Source: Poecilobothrus nobilitatus
Lineage: Eukaryota > Arthropoda > Insecta > Diptera > Dolichopodidae
DNA length: 64,000 bases
Direction: 5' to 3'
Assembly (NCBI GenBank): GCA_947095535.1
Contig: OX352774.1
Coordinates: forward strand, 267,007,843-267,071,842
The translations under genes and the position numbers were made by a program. The number at the start of each line of letters is the position of its first letter. The first letter of the stretch is position 1. A model generated the notes under the pieces. It was not told where the DNA came from. It saw nothing but the letters and a program-made list of their open reading frames with translations, and did not search any database. Below are positions 33,620 through 45,598 of the stretch, piece by piece.

Positions 33620-34060
33620 TTAAAATATTTTCAAAATAAAAAGGTCAGCTGTCGTCTGAAATAGCTTAGAGCAATCAAGTGTATTTTCATCTGTGAAGCT
33701 AGGAATTTTATTCGGGAAGGACGGAGTCTTCAGGTACACTATCATTAATTTCAATTTTTTTTAGAGGTTAACCCGTCCAACTAATTTGTATAGTTTAAAA
33801 GAAAACATTCTATACATGAGTTGAATATGCTGCCAAGATCAAGCTTCAAATATTTCTAGTATCGCAGCATAACAAACACAATCATACGCGTTAGCTATCT
33901 AAACTGGTCACATTGGTTCTCCATATTTTCCTATTATGAATATTGGAATCGCCTGCAACAATGATTTCAGCAGTTTCAGAGCTGTCATGAAGAATGTGGT
34001 TTGTATAGAATCTAATATAATTGTTATATTCATTCAATAAATGTGCGATTCTTCGACGTT
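33620..34060 (-). pseudogene. LINE endonuclease remnant (LINE-A-like)
   Basis: Reading the minus strand from about 34060 gives LLNEYNNYIRFYTNHILHD, then SSETAEIIVAGDSNIHNRKI, which matches the LINE-A segment ending in GDFNIHNRDW (catalytic GD-N). Further down, in shifted frames, PSFPNKIPSFTDENTLD follows. The sequence is heavily decayed and the RT part is absent. Confidence 0.55.
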
Positions 34061-34339
34061 TTTGGAGGAATTTTATTTTATTTAAGATACATACATATAC
34101 ATATATAATATAATATTTGCAATATTTTTCAAGAGAAATTCAACTGATATAAGCAAAATTATGAATTTTTTTTGTTGATTAATTGCAAAAGTATTAATTA
34201 CCTACTTTGTTTACAATGCAACAGTCTAAACCATTACACTAATGGAGAGTTACAACTTATAATAATTTATATTTATATTAAATGCTTTAATGTTTTGTAA
34301 TTGAATCATAAACAACTTACTTGAAACAAGTGTATACTT

Positions 34340-34980
34340 AACAAAAGTCTAAGTTGTTCAGTTTTATTTATAGACATAACTAAGACTTTTAATTTTGTTA
34401 ATGATAATTATTTTTTTATATAAGCATTATCGAGTTGTTTTCAGCGTATTTAACTAATCGTAAACAAAAAGTTACAATCAATGGAGTCTTTAGCAGACTA
34501 TGCCTACTTTAAATTATGGTATTCCCCAGGGCGTAGTTGGTAATGCTATTCTTTTCTTGATTTATATCAACTTCATATTCCAGTAACCGTTCAAAATAGC
34601 AAAACTACTGCATTTGCATTCTTTTTTAATAAACGAATGTTTTAAGTTAATAATAAGTGACAAAAATTAATACGTGATCTCTATAGTATTTATTTTCATC
34701 CGGATTTTCAAGATCTATTAATAACATTTCTCTTATTTCATCAACTTGTATAACTATATAAATTGCTTTAAGATTAATGGATTAATCCTTTCAAATATTT
34801 GGGTTTAGTGATTGATTCAAAATGTAACTGGTAAATACAACTGCCAGAGTGTATTATAGAGTATATTATTGCTTACAACGATTGAATGTCTATGTCTAAT
34901 ATATTGAAGATCATTTCTTTATTATTTAAAATACTTGTAAAAAAGAGAATCATAGTGTGATTTATGCTATATTTATTCGA
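34340..34980 (+). pseudogene. LINE reverse transcriptase remnant
   Basis: Fragments in several frames read LFIDITKTFNFVNDN (motif A), FSAYLTNRKQKVTINGVFS, NYGIPQGVVGNAILFLIYIN (motif B, across one shift), and INPFKYLGLVIDSKCNW (thumb). The FADD box is lost. The order and spacing fit LINE-B. It is too decayed to code for a protein. Confidence 0.6.
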
Positions 34981-35479
34981 ATTTATTTGATTTATGCTAT
35001 AACTAAATCTATAGTAAAATATCTTCGTTTTTTTGCTTTGTATTTTGCCTTTATAATGTTTTTATATTTATTTTAATATAAAATTTGATTCTAAAACTGA
35101 ATTAAATTATAATGACATTTTCATGAAGTGTTTCTTGTACATTCACACTACTATTTACCATAATAAATTGTTTAACTAAAACTTTATAATAAATTGTAAT
35201 TAATCGTCCGCCACTTGTTTCTAACACACCGATTATAACTATTTCTTTTCTTGTATGTATATACGCTAAGATATGCTAAGATAAATTTAAACTATACAGT
35301 AGCGAATTCACTCTAGTGGCGTATAGTTATATATAAATTTGATTCTTAAATTTAACTTAATGCTAATAGAAGTGTTAATAAAAGTGTGGGGTTTACAAAA
35401 ATAATATTATTTTATGCATGAACAAAATGGATAAATAGAACAGCATAAGTAGTTTAAAATTTCTTTAGAAACAATGTTA

Positions 35480-35790
35480 TCATATACATCTTTATATTCA
35501 CAGTCGAAGTATAACCTTGAAATGCGATCTTTAAAATTTTTTAATATTTTCCTTTTCATTTATTGTTTTTATGTCAATTGAATATTTTGGAATTTGAAGC
35601 TTAGCAGGATTTATTTTATTGTATATTTCATTTAAAACAACCTATTTAAAATCATTTATATCGTCAACTGAGAAATTATTTTTATAGTTGAAAGAAACTG
35701 AATTATAGCTGTTAGAAATATTAAATTGAGGTGGAATGTCAATAAGTTTTTTTAAACAAAGTTGAATATCATCGGCATTACTTAATAGCT
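35480..35790 (-). pseudogene. Unidentified coding-like remnant
   Basis: The minus strand reads LLSNADDIQLCLKKLIDI, PPQFNISNSYNSVSFNYKNN and FSVDDINDFK, then one stop and VVLNEIYNKINPAKLQIPKY. The mixed composition and the long open stretch suggest an old protein fragment. I do not recognise the family; it lies downstream of LINE-B copy 3 and may be unrelated to it. The opposite strand at 35830-35970 also has a coding-like frame ending INPVHFGSKKK. Confidence 0.3.
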
Positions 35791-35996
35791 ACACCAATTC
35801 ACAACACGTTTTTAAGCGAAATAAACAAGAACAAAAAAATAGAACTTTTTCAGCATCCACATCTGGTCAAGTATCAAGTACCGATCTTCCATGTAAGCAA
35901 ATAGATTTCACAAAATTTAAATGGTACGATACTTTGATAAATCCAGTGCATTTTGGATCTAAAAAGAAATAATAAAGTGTTCAGTTTTCGACAGAG

Positions 35997-37030
35997 TTAA
36001 TTTAAGATTTCGATTTCAAAATAATTTAAATTCGATAGCCACATTTTACATAGTTTACTAAATTTTTTGATAGAATTACTATTTCTTACATTTTCCGGAA
36101 GATTGTTGAAATAATTGGAGACCATGCTTTAATAAAATTTTTTATAGTGAGTCTTATTACATAAAAGTATGTTGACTAAATTTCTATTATTTATTTTTAA
36201 GTTATAAGAATTTGAAACTCTCAATCTCATGTGACTTTCTTCTTTGACAAATTTTAAAAGAGAGCAATAAGCAAAAAGGTGTCTTAAAGGAAGTAAATTT
36301 AAATCTTTGAAAAGTGGCAAGCAACTAAAATTTCTATTTTTGAAATGCATAATACGGATAATACATTTTTGAGCCTTGGGCAGTGGTTTTATTGTCGAGA
36401 AGTAAGTACCACCCCAACTCGTTATAGCATACTTCAAGTTAGAGTGTACCAGAGCATAATAGATTTTTAGTAGAAGCTTTTTAGAGCAATAAAATCTCAA
36501 TATATAAAATTTTCTAATACATAGTAACATAAATTTATATAACTTGTCCAAGTGAGTTTTCCAATTTAAATTTTTATCAATTATTATACCCAAATACTTG
36601 TAATTGTCAACGGGTTCAATTTTAAAACAACCTTCCGAACACGAATTATTTACTACTTGACCCGAATGGTGGATATTATGATTAGGGCATTTAAAACGAC
36701 CAAAATTAGCCATATGAAACTTGACGTCTAGATCACTTTTAGAAGAATTTTTTAAACTGAAAATTATAATTTTAGTTTTATCACTTATTATAAGCTTATG
36801 AATTAAGAACCAATTTTTAAGTAAATCCACGTCAAATTCCATAGCTCGTTTGCGTAAATCGAGATTACGTTCACTGTAAGAAAGAGAACAATCATCTGCA
36901 AAACCTGTTATCGTACCTTTGAAGGCTTGTGAAAAGAGGGAATTAATATAAATAAAAAATAATAGCGGACCTAATACTGATCCTTGTGGCACTCCAATAT
37001 TAATGATTTTAAATTGGCTTAAGATATTAT
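35997..37030 (-). pseudogene. LINE-B3 RT, C-terminal half
   Basis: It starts at the insertion edge with NILSQFKIINIGVPQGSV, then motif C TGFADDCSLSYS, a KYLGIIIDKNLNW thumb motif, an ALVHSNLKYAITSWGG region and SYNLKINNRNL. A stop at about 36129 is followed, one frame over, by VSNYFNNLPENVRNS and a final stop at 35997. The first residues upstream of ILSQ in the open frame (MLPFGHLYVV) come from the inserted element. Confidence 0.8.
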
Positions 37031-38596
37031 CAGAGACTACATAGAGATGTCCAAATGGCAACAAAAAAGTTTAGATGTCGCTACAATATCGATTTTGAAA
37101 TTTAGTCTCATTTTTCAACTTTTTTTTTTAAAGTTTCTTAAAGCAAGTTTTGGTCTCGGATATTTTTTTTTTTCATATATGTACATAAATGAACTTTCGT
37201 ATGATTGGTATGGATGATAGAAATAACAAGTAACATACGTATATGAATATGATCATATGATATCAGATGACATATTATGATATACATGATCTGATCAGTA
37301 TCTAATATAATTTTTATATTATATATGCATTATGCCATATTATGCATTTATATTACTTGAACCAGCTTGCCTACATGCTTATTAAATTGTGAAAGTGTGT
37401 GTGAATCAAAATTAAATAGAAATAGAAATACACATAAATACTATCGGCATTTTTTATATATGTATTTCAATATGATTCAAAAATCAATACATATTTATAT
37501 TTTGTTTTGTGTAAATGTAATTATGTTCCAATTTGATATGATTTGATAATTTTTATGAATATTTACAGTATCCAGCAAATGTCATGCCACTTTTCTAATT
37601 GGAATAATTTTTAATTAAAAAAATGTTTAGAAGAATTTTAAAGCATTATTTTTTATTTCAGTTATTTTTATTTGATACCTAGGTATATTATATTATCTTC
37701 AAAAAATACCCACATATATATGTAGCTATACCGTTATATAACAATATAACAATATGAGTCATGAGATCAAAAAATAAAATAAAATCATAATACAAAAAAT
37801 TTTGTTACTTTGTTTGTTTGTTTTTCCCTGAAGTTATAAAGTTAAAAATATTATTAGAAAAAATTCGAACGCCTATATTATTTTATTGCTTTTCTATATA
37901 TATTTTTTTAAATTACCATTACTTTTGCTGGATACTGTATATTAAATCAGTTAAATCTAGTTAAATAAATAATGCAGTTAAATCAAATGATTTTCATAAA
38001 ATAGATAACATTCTGATACCATATAATATACGATATACCATTTCATACATTCAAAAAATTCTGCTTGTAGTAGTGAAATACTGAATGCATATGAATGATA
38101 ACCTTGAAATGTTTTTTCTTGTTGTTTTTAGAAAAGTCAACATTATAAAATAATCTATTTTTATTTAATTTTTTTCTATATGAAATATTTAGCTAAATGT
38201 TCCATATTTTTTGTAAAGTGGTATTTAGAATGTCTTCATTATCATATTGAAAATTTACGTTTCTACTCGACATATTAAATATATATTTTCTCAAATATAT
38301 TTTCCCATTTTTGCCTTATTTTTCTATTTTAAAAGTTATTTTGTCATCGCTTTGCTTTAAAAAGTTTAATAATCACAAGGATAAAAAAATTTTGTAAATG
38401 CATAAAATATATGAATGATCATTTTACACCAGATTTTACAGAAGATTCTGGTTTTCGCTAAATTCTTTTAGCTATGACACAAACTAAATATTTCTGTGCT
38501 TTAAGATTTTTAAAACTAGCCAGTTTTAGCTGGCCCGTTTGAAAAAAAATTAGTACAAATTTTTGTATGAATTTGTACATCTCTATGTAGTCTCTG
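37031..38596. mobile_element. Non-autonomous hAT-like element inside LINE-B3
   Basis: The element is 1,566 bp with perfect 20-bp terminal inverted repeats CAGAGACTACATAGAGATGT (37031-37050 and 38577-38596). The CAGAG start is typical of hAT elements. ATATTAT occurs directly on both sides (37024-37030 and 38597-38603); hAT normally makes 8 bp, so one base may be mutated or ambiguous. No transposase is found inside. Near the right end lies the small palindrome GCCAGTTTTAGCTGGC, a possible subterminal repeat. The perfect TIRs suggest a recent insertion. Confidence 0.75.
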
Positions 38597-39062
38597 ATAT
38601 TATATAGTTTAACTTTTGTCTTCTGTTGCTCAAATAAGATTTTAAAAAATCAAGAAAAAAAACTCTAAAACCTTCTGCTTCTAATTTATTTATAAGAATA
38701 TTATGATCAATCATATCAAAAGCTTTGGTGATGTCAATGAATAACGCTGAAGTGCAATTATTTTCATTTAAGCTTAAATATAAGTCCAAACACAACTTTA
38801 AAATTACATCTTCAGTAGATTTACCGGATAAAAAGCCAAATTGCTTTTGATCAAAAAACTTTGTGTCGGATAGAAATTTTATCATTCTTGATTTAATTAA
38901 TTTTTCAAATAATTTCCCTAGAGACGGCAGAATTGAAATTGGCCTATAATTACTTAAATTTAGTTTGGAACTTTTTTTAAATAAAGGAATTATTTCAGCA
39001 CATTTCAATGAATCTGGAAAAATACCACTATAAATTGATAGATTGAAAATGTAACTCAACAC
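38597..39062 (-). pseudogene. LINE-B3 RT, N-terminal half
   Basis: It encodes CAEIIPLFKKSSKLNLSNYR, then PISILPSLGKLFEKLI, FDQKQFGFLSGKSTED and motif A LFIDITKAFDMIDHNIL. The frame is cut at QKLNYI by the insertion at 38596 and resumes at 37030 with ILSQFKIINIGVPQG. All residues of motif A are intact. A shorter linker frame (39444-39232) precedes it. Confidence 0.8.
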
Positions 39063-39625
39063 GTCTATTATGTAAGGAGCAGTTTTTTTAATATAAGATT
39101 GTTTATTGTATCAGCCGTACATCAAGTTTTATTATTTAACGATACAATATTTGAATTTAATTCTATAGGACTAATTTCCATAAAGCCAAAAGAATTACTT
39201 TCAATATTTTCTGTTAAAATATTATCTAAATTTAACGAGTTAAATTTTTAGCAGATTCAGCAAAATAAGCATTAAATTCATTTGTAATTTTAGCTTTGTC
39301 AGAAATTTTTACATTATTTACTTCAATCTCGTTTATAACTGAATCAGAAATTTTTTCATTCAAAATATTTTTGATCACCAACCATTCTTTTTTAGAGTTA
39401 CCAGTGAATTTATTAAGTTCAGCAGAATAGTAATTAGTTTTCAAATTTTTGATTTCTAAACTAATATTTTTGCAAGTTCTTTAAAATGGTTTCTCAGGCA
39501 TAAATTATTTGGTTCCCGTTTACATTTAATTCCTACTCTATTTTTGTATTTAATTTTTTTTTTAATAGTCCATCTGACATCCACGGTTTCAATTTTTTAT
39601 TTTTGGAAACACTAAACACTTTAAA

Positions 39626-40490
39626 TTAACAGTTACGTATATGTTTTACAAATATGTCTAAAAACATAGCATAAGCAATAGATGGATTTGGTTCTTGAAA
39701 TACCCTTTCCCAATTTTCTAAAAGAAGAACTTCTGATAAGTTTGAGAAATTAATTTTGTTTGTAAATAATCTACTAGTATTATAGTTTTCGTTTGAAAAA
39801 GTTACATTCTGAAATTTTAAAGAAATCATATTATGATCACTCACTACCGAAGTTATAATTTTGCGTAACTGGCTCCATTTTGAATTTCTTATCACATAAC
39901 CCAAAAAAATGTGGTCAATACATGTACCACTGTAATCCGAAATACGAGTCGGAGACTCTATAAGAGAATTTAAACCTTGTGACGACATCATTAATAAATA
40001 ATTATCTTTTAGTTGTGATTCTTTCAATATATCTATAATCTATATTCATATCTCCAACTACAACAATATTTTTATTTTTTTGATTTTTTAATATGTCATC
40101 AAAATCGTTAAAAAACACTGAATAATCGACAGATACGTTATTAAATCTATATACATACAAAAATAAAAAATTTATGCTTTCAATTGTGCAATTTATTTTA
40201 ATTATGTCAACAGTACTTAAGGAAATTGAAGTACAATGACCTAGAAATCCGTTTTTTATATAAACCGCGGCACCCCCAGATGCATAAGTATCATTACAAT
40301 TACAGTAAAGACTATAGCCATCTATGTTATAATTATTTTTTTCATAACTGTAAATCCATATTTCCGTAAGGACAATCCAAATAGGCCATTTAAAGTTTTT
40401 AAGTGCGATAAGAAGTTATCAAAATTTTTCCTAAAACTGCGAATATTTTGATGCAAAATAAAAGTTTGAGAATTTATAAGAGAAGATGAA
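39626..40490 (-). pseudogene. LINE-B3 endonuclease fragment
   Basis: The frame from about 40490 begins FILHQNIRSFRKNFDNFLS, the conserved EEP N-terminus, then shifts several times. The open stretch 40027-39626 contains SLIESPTRISDYSGTCIDHI and VSDHNMISLKF, the SDH motif, followed by the SIAYAMFLDIF linker. The catalytic GD-N motif between them is frame-shifted. Confidence 0.7.
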
Positions 40491-40737
40491 ATCATTTTTT
40501 ATTTTTATATTTAGTTTTGATACTTAAAAATAAAGCAAAGATTTACAGACTATTTAAAGATTCTAAATTTTTAATTAAAATATGATCTCTTTCTTCATCT
40601 TTTCTAAGAAATATCTTACCACTACTTATCTAAATAAATTTATAATTTTTTAATTTTTTAATTTCTAAAGCTGCGTTATACAATTTTTTATTCTTATAGA
40701 TTAAACTATGATTAATGAAAAGTTTCTTACCATCATA

Positions 40738-41420
40738 TTAAATTTTTTTGTTGTTTTCCCTTTTTTTATCCGTTACCAAATTTTTTGAATATTTGGATCG
40801 AAACTTTACTCTCATCACGTTTTGCTTAGGATTTCCAGCTTCGCCTTTGTTGATCTTCCACAAAACGCAACTCTCGATGTCTTCAGGAATGATGTTGGTG
40901 TTTAAACTGGAATTCAGTATTTTTACTGCAAATCCTACTTTATTTGATCCTTCAACATCAGCAACATTTAGCACATCAATTGAATTGTTCAGAGTTTCCT
41001 GTTCCATCGAATCCAGTTTGTTCTCCAAAAATATCACCTTTTTTTGAAGAGCCATATTTTCTTTCTCAAGAGAAAGGAGTTTTTCCACATATTATTCGTG
41101 GATTGACTATATGCTTTTCATCATTTCATGATTTTGTCTCATGATGTCATATAGAGTATCCATATTCACATTCTCAGAAGATGTTGCACTACTCGCTAAA
41201 CTTGTACTCGCACTGTTGTTTCTTTGGGCCGTATTTTTTTCGGCAAATTTAGGCAACAGCTGGCTAACTATACTCAACAAGGATCTTCTTAAGGTACACT
41301 TACTTCAAGTAAAAGATGATTTGGACGAAGAATCCAGTTCAACACACACTGTGAAAGTTTTGCTTGGAAGATTTGCATTGTACAAATTTTTGCTGCCTTT
41401 CAATTTTGTTATGCATTAGG
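40738..41420 (-). pseudogene. LINE-B3 ORF1: partial PHD finger and coiled coil
   Basis: Upstream frames show a FVQCKSSKQNFHSVC segment, the second half of a PHD finger, then SLASSATSSENVNMDTLYDI and MRQNHEMMKSI. After two stops the frame 41088-40738 gives a heptad-rich coiled coil (EKENMALQKKVIFLENKLD). Next comes a CVLWKINKGEAG, then NVMRVKFRSKYSKN segment like the C-terminal RNA-binding part of LINE ORF1 proteins. A CR1-like ORF1 usually binds element RNA; that role is inferred. Confidence 0.6.
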
Positions 41421-41984
41421 TATTTTTGCATCTTGGTATTTTTTTTTTCTTTTTTTGCTTATAAAAATTGAAATTACTTATCTTTTCTTTTTCATTTTTT
41501 AATAAATTAAAGAATTTAAAAACGATATGTTAACCAAATGTTTTAGACAATTTATTCCTATGATCAGAAAGAAATTTTTGAATTCTTGTCCTCCTTGGTA
41601 CACTCATGAATTAAAAAAACTAAGAAATAAAAATAATAAAAGTTGGCGTATATACCATAAATCTAAAAATGGTATTGATCACAACAATTTCTTAGTATTA
41701 TTTAATGAATTCAAAAATTTATCTGATGAGCTTTATCTAATATATGTACGTAGTATGTCTTTAAAGCTTAAATCAAAACCAAAATAATTTTGGAAATTTG
41801 TTAATGTGAACTGTAAATGTGATGAATACCCAACCTTCATGAATTACAATGGAAGCACAATCAACGACATTGCCGTGATCAGTGATTATTTCTACTCTAA
41901 CTCCAGTTTTTGTACGGACATAAATAATTTTAAACATATAAATAACAATTCCGAAATTTCCTTGAATTTGCAAATAATAAGTAA

Positions 41985-42058
41985 TCTATAATTATAATTT
42001 AGTAGTTTTCAGCCGCACGTATTATGTATTCCGTTTCAAGCTTTGAACATCAGTAACA
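41985..42058 (+). repeat. Solo copy of the 26.2-kb element end
   Basis: TCTATAATTATAATTTAGTA is followed by GTTTTCAGCCGCACGTATTA, then CCGTTTCAAGC and CATCAGTAAC. This equals the left end of the element at 26194-26280. It abuts the T-run of SINE-2 directly. Confidence 0.75.
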
Positions 42059-42060
42059 AT

Positions 42061-42899
42061 TTTTTTTTTTTTTTTTCCTAAGGCAAGGGGGAATCTTTCA
42101 AAGACACCAAGAATCTCCCCTTGGTAGTGTCAGATTCTTACTGACTAAACCCACCTCCCCCTTTAGCCAATAAAGTGGGTTGAAACCCTTATCTGCGAAC
42201 GCAGTATATTGGCTAGGGAGCAGGGATAGGAGAGGATAGGAAAATGGATACGGAAACATTGAATTGGGAGTGGGACTGTAAGGAAACAATGAATCCGCCT
42301 ATTATTATTATTTTGCTAACAGTGACTAAAGTCGTCACAACAGTTACAGTTACAGTATATATATTACTACATGAGGTAATCATTGCAGGCAACCCCCACT
42401 GTCACTGTACCGGCTGTTATTATTGGTATTAATATTATTATTATTATTATTGTTTTTATTATTATTACTATTATTATTATTATTGTTTTTATTATTATTA
42501 CTATTATTATTATTATTATTGTTTTATTACTATTGCTATTATTATTATAATTATTATTACTATTATTAATATTATTACTATTATTGTTATTATTGTTATT
42601 ATTATACTACAGAGTCAGCGCCATCCGTGAATTACAACATGCAGCAGTATATAACACCTTACTTGCATGATATAACCAAAGATGGCTCCACTGTAGCAGC
42701 TATTATTATTATTATTATAATTATTGTTATTATTATTACTATTATTATTATTATTATTATTATTAATATTATTATTGTTATTTGTATTACTATTATTATT
42801 ATTATTATTATTATTAATATTATTATTGTTATTATTACTAATATTAATTATACGATATACATTATTACGATATAAAAGTACTACATATTTTTTATTTAT
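42061..42899 (-). mobile_element. SINE-2 copy 1, 5'-truncated
   Basis: A T-run (42061-42076) on the plus strand is the poly(A) tail of a minus-strand retroposon. The body shares a long stretch with 55665-56280, from TCCTAAGG through CAGTATATTGGCTAGGGAG, TACGGAAACATTGAATTGGG and ATATAACCAAAGATGGCTCC to GTACTACATATTTTTTATTT. The tRNA-like head seen in copy 2 is missing. Two ATT microsatellites lie inside. It interrupts LINE-C copy 2 and is therefore younger than it. Confidence 0.75.
42423..42860. repeat. ATT/TTA microsatellites within SINE-2
   Basis: Two arrays of ATT units with GTT and ACT variants lie at about 42423-42606 and 42700-42860. The long I/L-rich open frames over them are artefacts of the repeat. 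The second SINE-2 copy has shorter arrays at the same places, so the microsatellites are part of the element. Confidence 0.85.
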
Positions 42900-43345
42900 G
42901 ATATTTTTTATTTATTTTATTATGATTCAATATTTAGAAAAGTTAAATATGAACTATTCTCCTGAGTCCTGGACCCGATGGTATTCCAGAGAGTATTTTA
43001 AAATAAAATTCAAATTCTTTTGCACTACCAATATCTATTCTTTTAATACTTCCTTAAGTATAGGTATTTTTCCAGACATTTGGAAGAAAACATTTATTAG
43101 ACCTACTTTTAAGAAACATAAAAAAAATGTTGTAAATAATTATCGTCCGATTGTCTACAATTCCTAAAATTTTTGAATTAATGATTTTTGATTTAATTTA
43201 TTCAAATTGTTCTAATATTATTTCTGTAACTCAGCATGGCTTTATAAAACACAAATTTACTGCAACCATGAACCAACCTAGTAGAATCAACATCTGTCTT
43301 TACAAATAATATGGAATCGGGTTTCCAAACTGATGTAATATATTA

Positions 43346-44621
43346 TGTAAGCAGAAGCAAATTGTAAATAAATACATAAATAAATAATATACCTTTGTAA
43401 TAATTTATAACAATTGATTCGTTAACTACACACCGATTAAAAATATTTCTTTACTTGTATATATAAATAATTACTTGTTTTCTTTAAATTTATAATATAT
43501 GTGCGCAACTACCTTTGTTATAATTTATAAGAATTGAAATAAAAATTTATATAAAAGAAGGTTATTTTTAGAACCCTCAATAATAGAATTTTGATATACA
43601 AACTTTATACTTGAAGCTATAATGTGTGATTTATCATTCCAACAACAAAATCTAATCAGAATCTAGGTCCTAGGACCTAGGTGATATCTTTCAAGTAATA
43701 TTAAAAAATATTTGCACTAAATCGTGTCGACAATAAAATTTAATTAATTTGAATAGAATTATTATAATTTTCTCTTAAATTTATTTTTAATTTTTATAAA
43801 AAGAAAAGGTAAAATTCCACTGATCAAAAGGTGAATAACTATACAAGCGATAGAAAATATAAAACGGGTTATTTTAATTAAACCAATTAAGTACGGTACA
43901 CTTTTCCTCTGTATATCAATCAATATCCCTCAATTAAAATCGTGTAAACAATAAAAGGAAAAGAAAAAAACCAATTCAACCAGTCACATGTAAAAGCATT
44001 TTGTTAAATCACTACACACACAACAGCAAAAATAAATGCCTAAAGATTCAAATTAAAAACAAAAATTTGGATATGGAAATTTTGGATATAACAAAGTTTA
44101 TTAATGCGTACATATTGTATTCTTTCATAATTCATATGTATGTACTGATTTTGATAATTTGATTTGATACTTCTTTCATTTAAAATTCACTTGTTTATAT
44201 TAGCGGCCTTAACGTAAAAGTACAAACTAGTCTTGCATCGCAAGATCGGAGGATTTGAGAAAATTTTTGACAGAAATTGTTGTTCTTTCATGTATAAAAA
44301 ATTTGCAATCCTCCAATCCTCGACTAAAATATCCTCTACCTTAACCCTTTTGCATATTTTATTTGCTCGATCACTGTTGGTTATATACAGGCAATCGGGT
44401 AGAGAGAGAATTTAAAAAATAAGATCCAAATTTTGGCAATTTAGTATGAAAAAATAATAAATGATATTATTTTTATAAAATTTGGAATATTTTCTAATAA
44501 CTGTAAAAATCATTTTGCGAACATAATTATCATCGGGTGTATTTCGTTCAAACTTCGATTCAAATTTTCTACAAGATTCAAAATTGCCTGGTACAGTGTG
44601 GCCAATTCGAAAATTTGTTTA
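43346..44621. other. Intergenic, no gene recognised
   Basis: AT-rich. A short imperfect duplication occurs (ACCTTTGTAATAATTTATAA near 43391 and ACCTTTGTTATAATTTATAA near 43511). No coding signal. Confidence 0.45.
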
Positions 44622-45207
44622 CAGTCAGATTTGACTGCAAAAAATCCAGCTAAAAAAAAGTTTTCAGTCAGAATTCCAGTCGTCCACAAAACAACCAATT
44701 TACAGTTAAAATTCAACGTAACTTTATTCATATGCATTAATTTTAATATAATTATCGCAATTGCAGTTATGGAAAAGGGTAAACGCAGCAAATATACAAA
44801 TAAATAAAAAATTGTTAATTTTTTTTTTAAATTAAATTGTAATTATTATAATTTATAGATATAAATAGCTAATTTTAATTAATGGTGAAATATTGCCTAA
44901 TTGAAATTTTAAAGAAAAATTAAAACGGAAATTTGTTTTCTCTTTGTTTACCTTTAACTTTGACACAAAACTGTTAACAATTGGCATTTGAAATAAATGG
45001 AGCGTTTAGAAACTTTTTGAAATCTATTCTAGGTTTGAAGAATAATATTTTAAAATATTGTTTAAAGTAGTTATAAAACGAATAAAGAAAGAATAATTGA
45101 AAAAAGTATAAAAAATTCCAAATATTAAAATTCAGTCAAAAAAACAGCCAGTTGGAATACAAAATAATTTTCAGCTAACAACGTTGTAACCCAGTTAAAT
45201 CTGACTG
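44622..45207. mobile_element. Putative MITE with CAGTCAGATTT inverted repeats
   Basis: The left end CAGTCAGATTTGACTG (44622-44637) and the complement of the right end, CAGTCAGATTTAACTG (45192-45207), differ at one base. Looser similarity continues inwards (CCAGCTAAAAAAAAGTTTTC on the left, TAGCTGAAAATTATTTT on the right). No target duplication is evident. The open frames 44510-44791 and 44598-44807 have no motif. Confidence 0.55.
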
Positions 45208-45598
45208 GAAACGGGTGGATGAAATTTTTTGAAGTTAATCGAGGATCTTTTTTTGAAGTTAATTTGACATTTCGTTTTTAAAATTTATTTAGAGTTTAGA
45301 ATTTATTTGGTTTGGTTGGTTGGTTTGGTTTTGGATTTCGGTTTTGAAATTTATTGGGAGTGCATCAAATAAAAATAACACATTCGACTAAACAATTTCT
45401 AAAAATGCTTTGAAAATGTTTTTTGCATTTTTTTTAATTTAAAAATTATTTATTTTCCAAAATCAAACCTCAAAAGTTATATTTTAGTTTTTCTAAGCAA
45501 AAAATAAATATTTATTCAAATAATAATATAATAAACATATACGTAACATAATGTATAACATTTTTTAAAAATACCAATCAACATTTCTTGAAAGATAC

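Larger units (their letters stand above)
35997..41420 (-). mobile_element. LINE-B copy 3, split by a hAT-like element
   Basis: This minus-strand LINE-B has traces of both ORFs. In transcription order: an ORF1 remnant with a partial PHD finger (about 41420-41330) and a coiled coil (41088-40738), the endonuclease (about 40490-39626), the linker (39444-39232), RT part 1 (39062-38597), the hAT-like insertion (38596-37031), RT part 2 and the C-terminus (37030-35997). Without the insertion the element is about 3.9 kb, which fits copy 1. Frame shifts in the endonuclease and ORF1 make it inactive, although the RT halves are long and open. Confidence 0.85.
41527..43345 (+). mobile_element. LINE-C copy 2, interrupted by SINE-2
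   Basis: Part 1 (41527-41984) reads PPWYTHELKKLRNKN, SWRIYHKSKN and, after one stop, a FWKFVN segment and DEYPTFMNYNGSTINDIAVI, matching the linker before RT of LINE-C. Part 2 (about 42925-43345) resumes with the RT start: MNYSPES, DGIP in a shifted frame, FNTSLSIGIFPDIWKKTFI, NNYRPI and QHGFIKHK, ending near GFQTDVIY. The SINE and an 80-bp repeat fill the gap. The palm and C-terminus are missing. Confidence 0.8.

Noticed and set aside
42627..43167. Open frames rich in Ile and Leu across 42627-42875 and 42724-43167
   Set aside because: They are translations of ATT/TTA microsatellites inside SINE-2. Only the last part of the second frame (from about 42945) is real LINE-C RT sequence.
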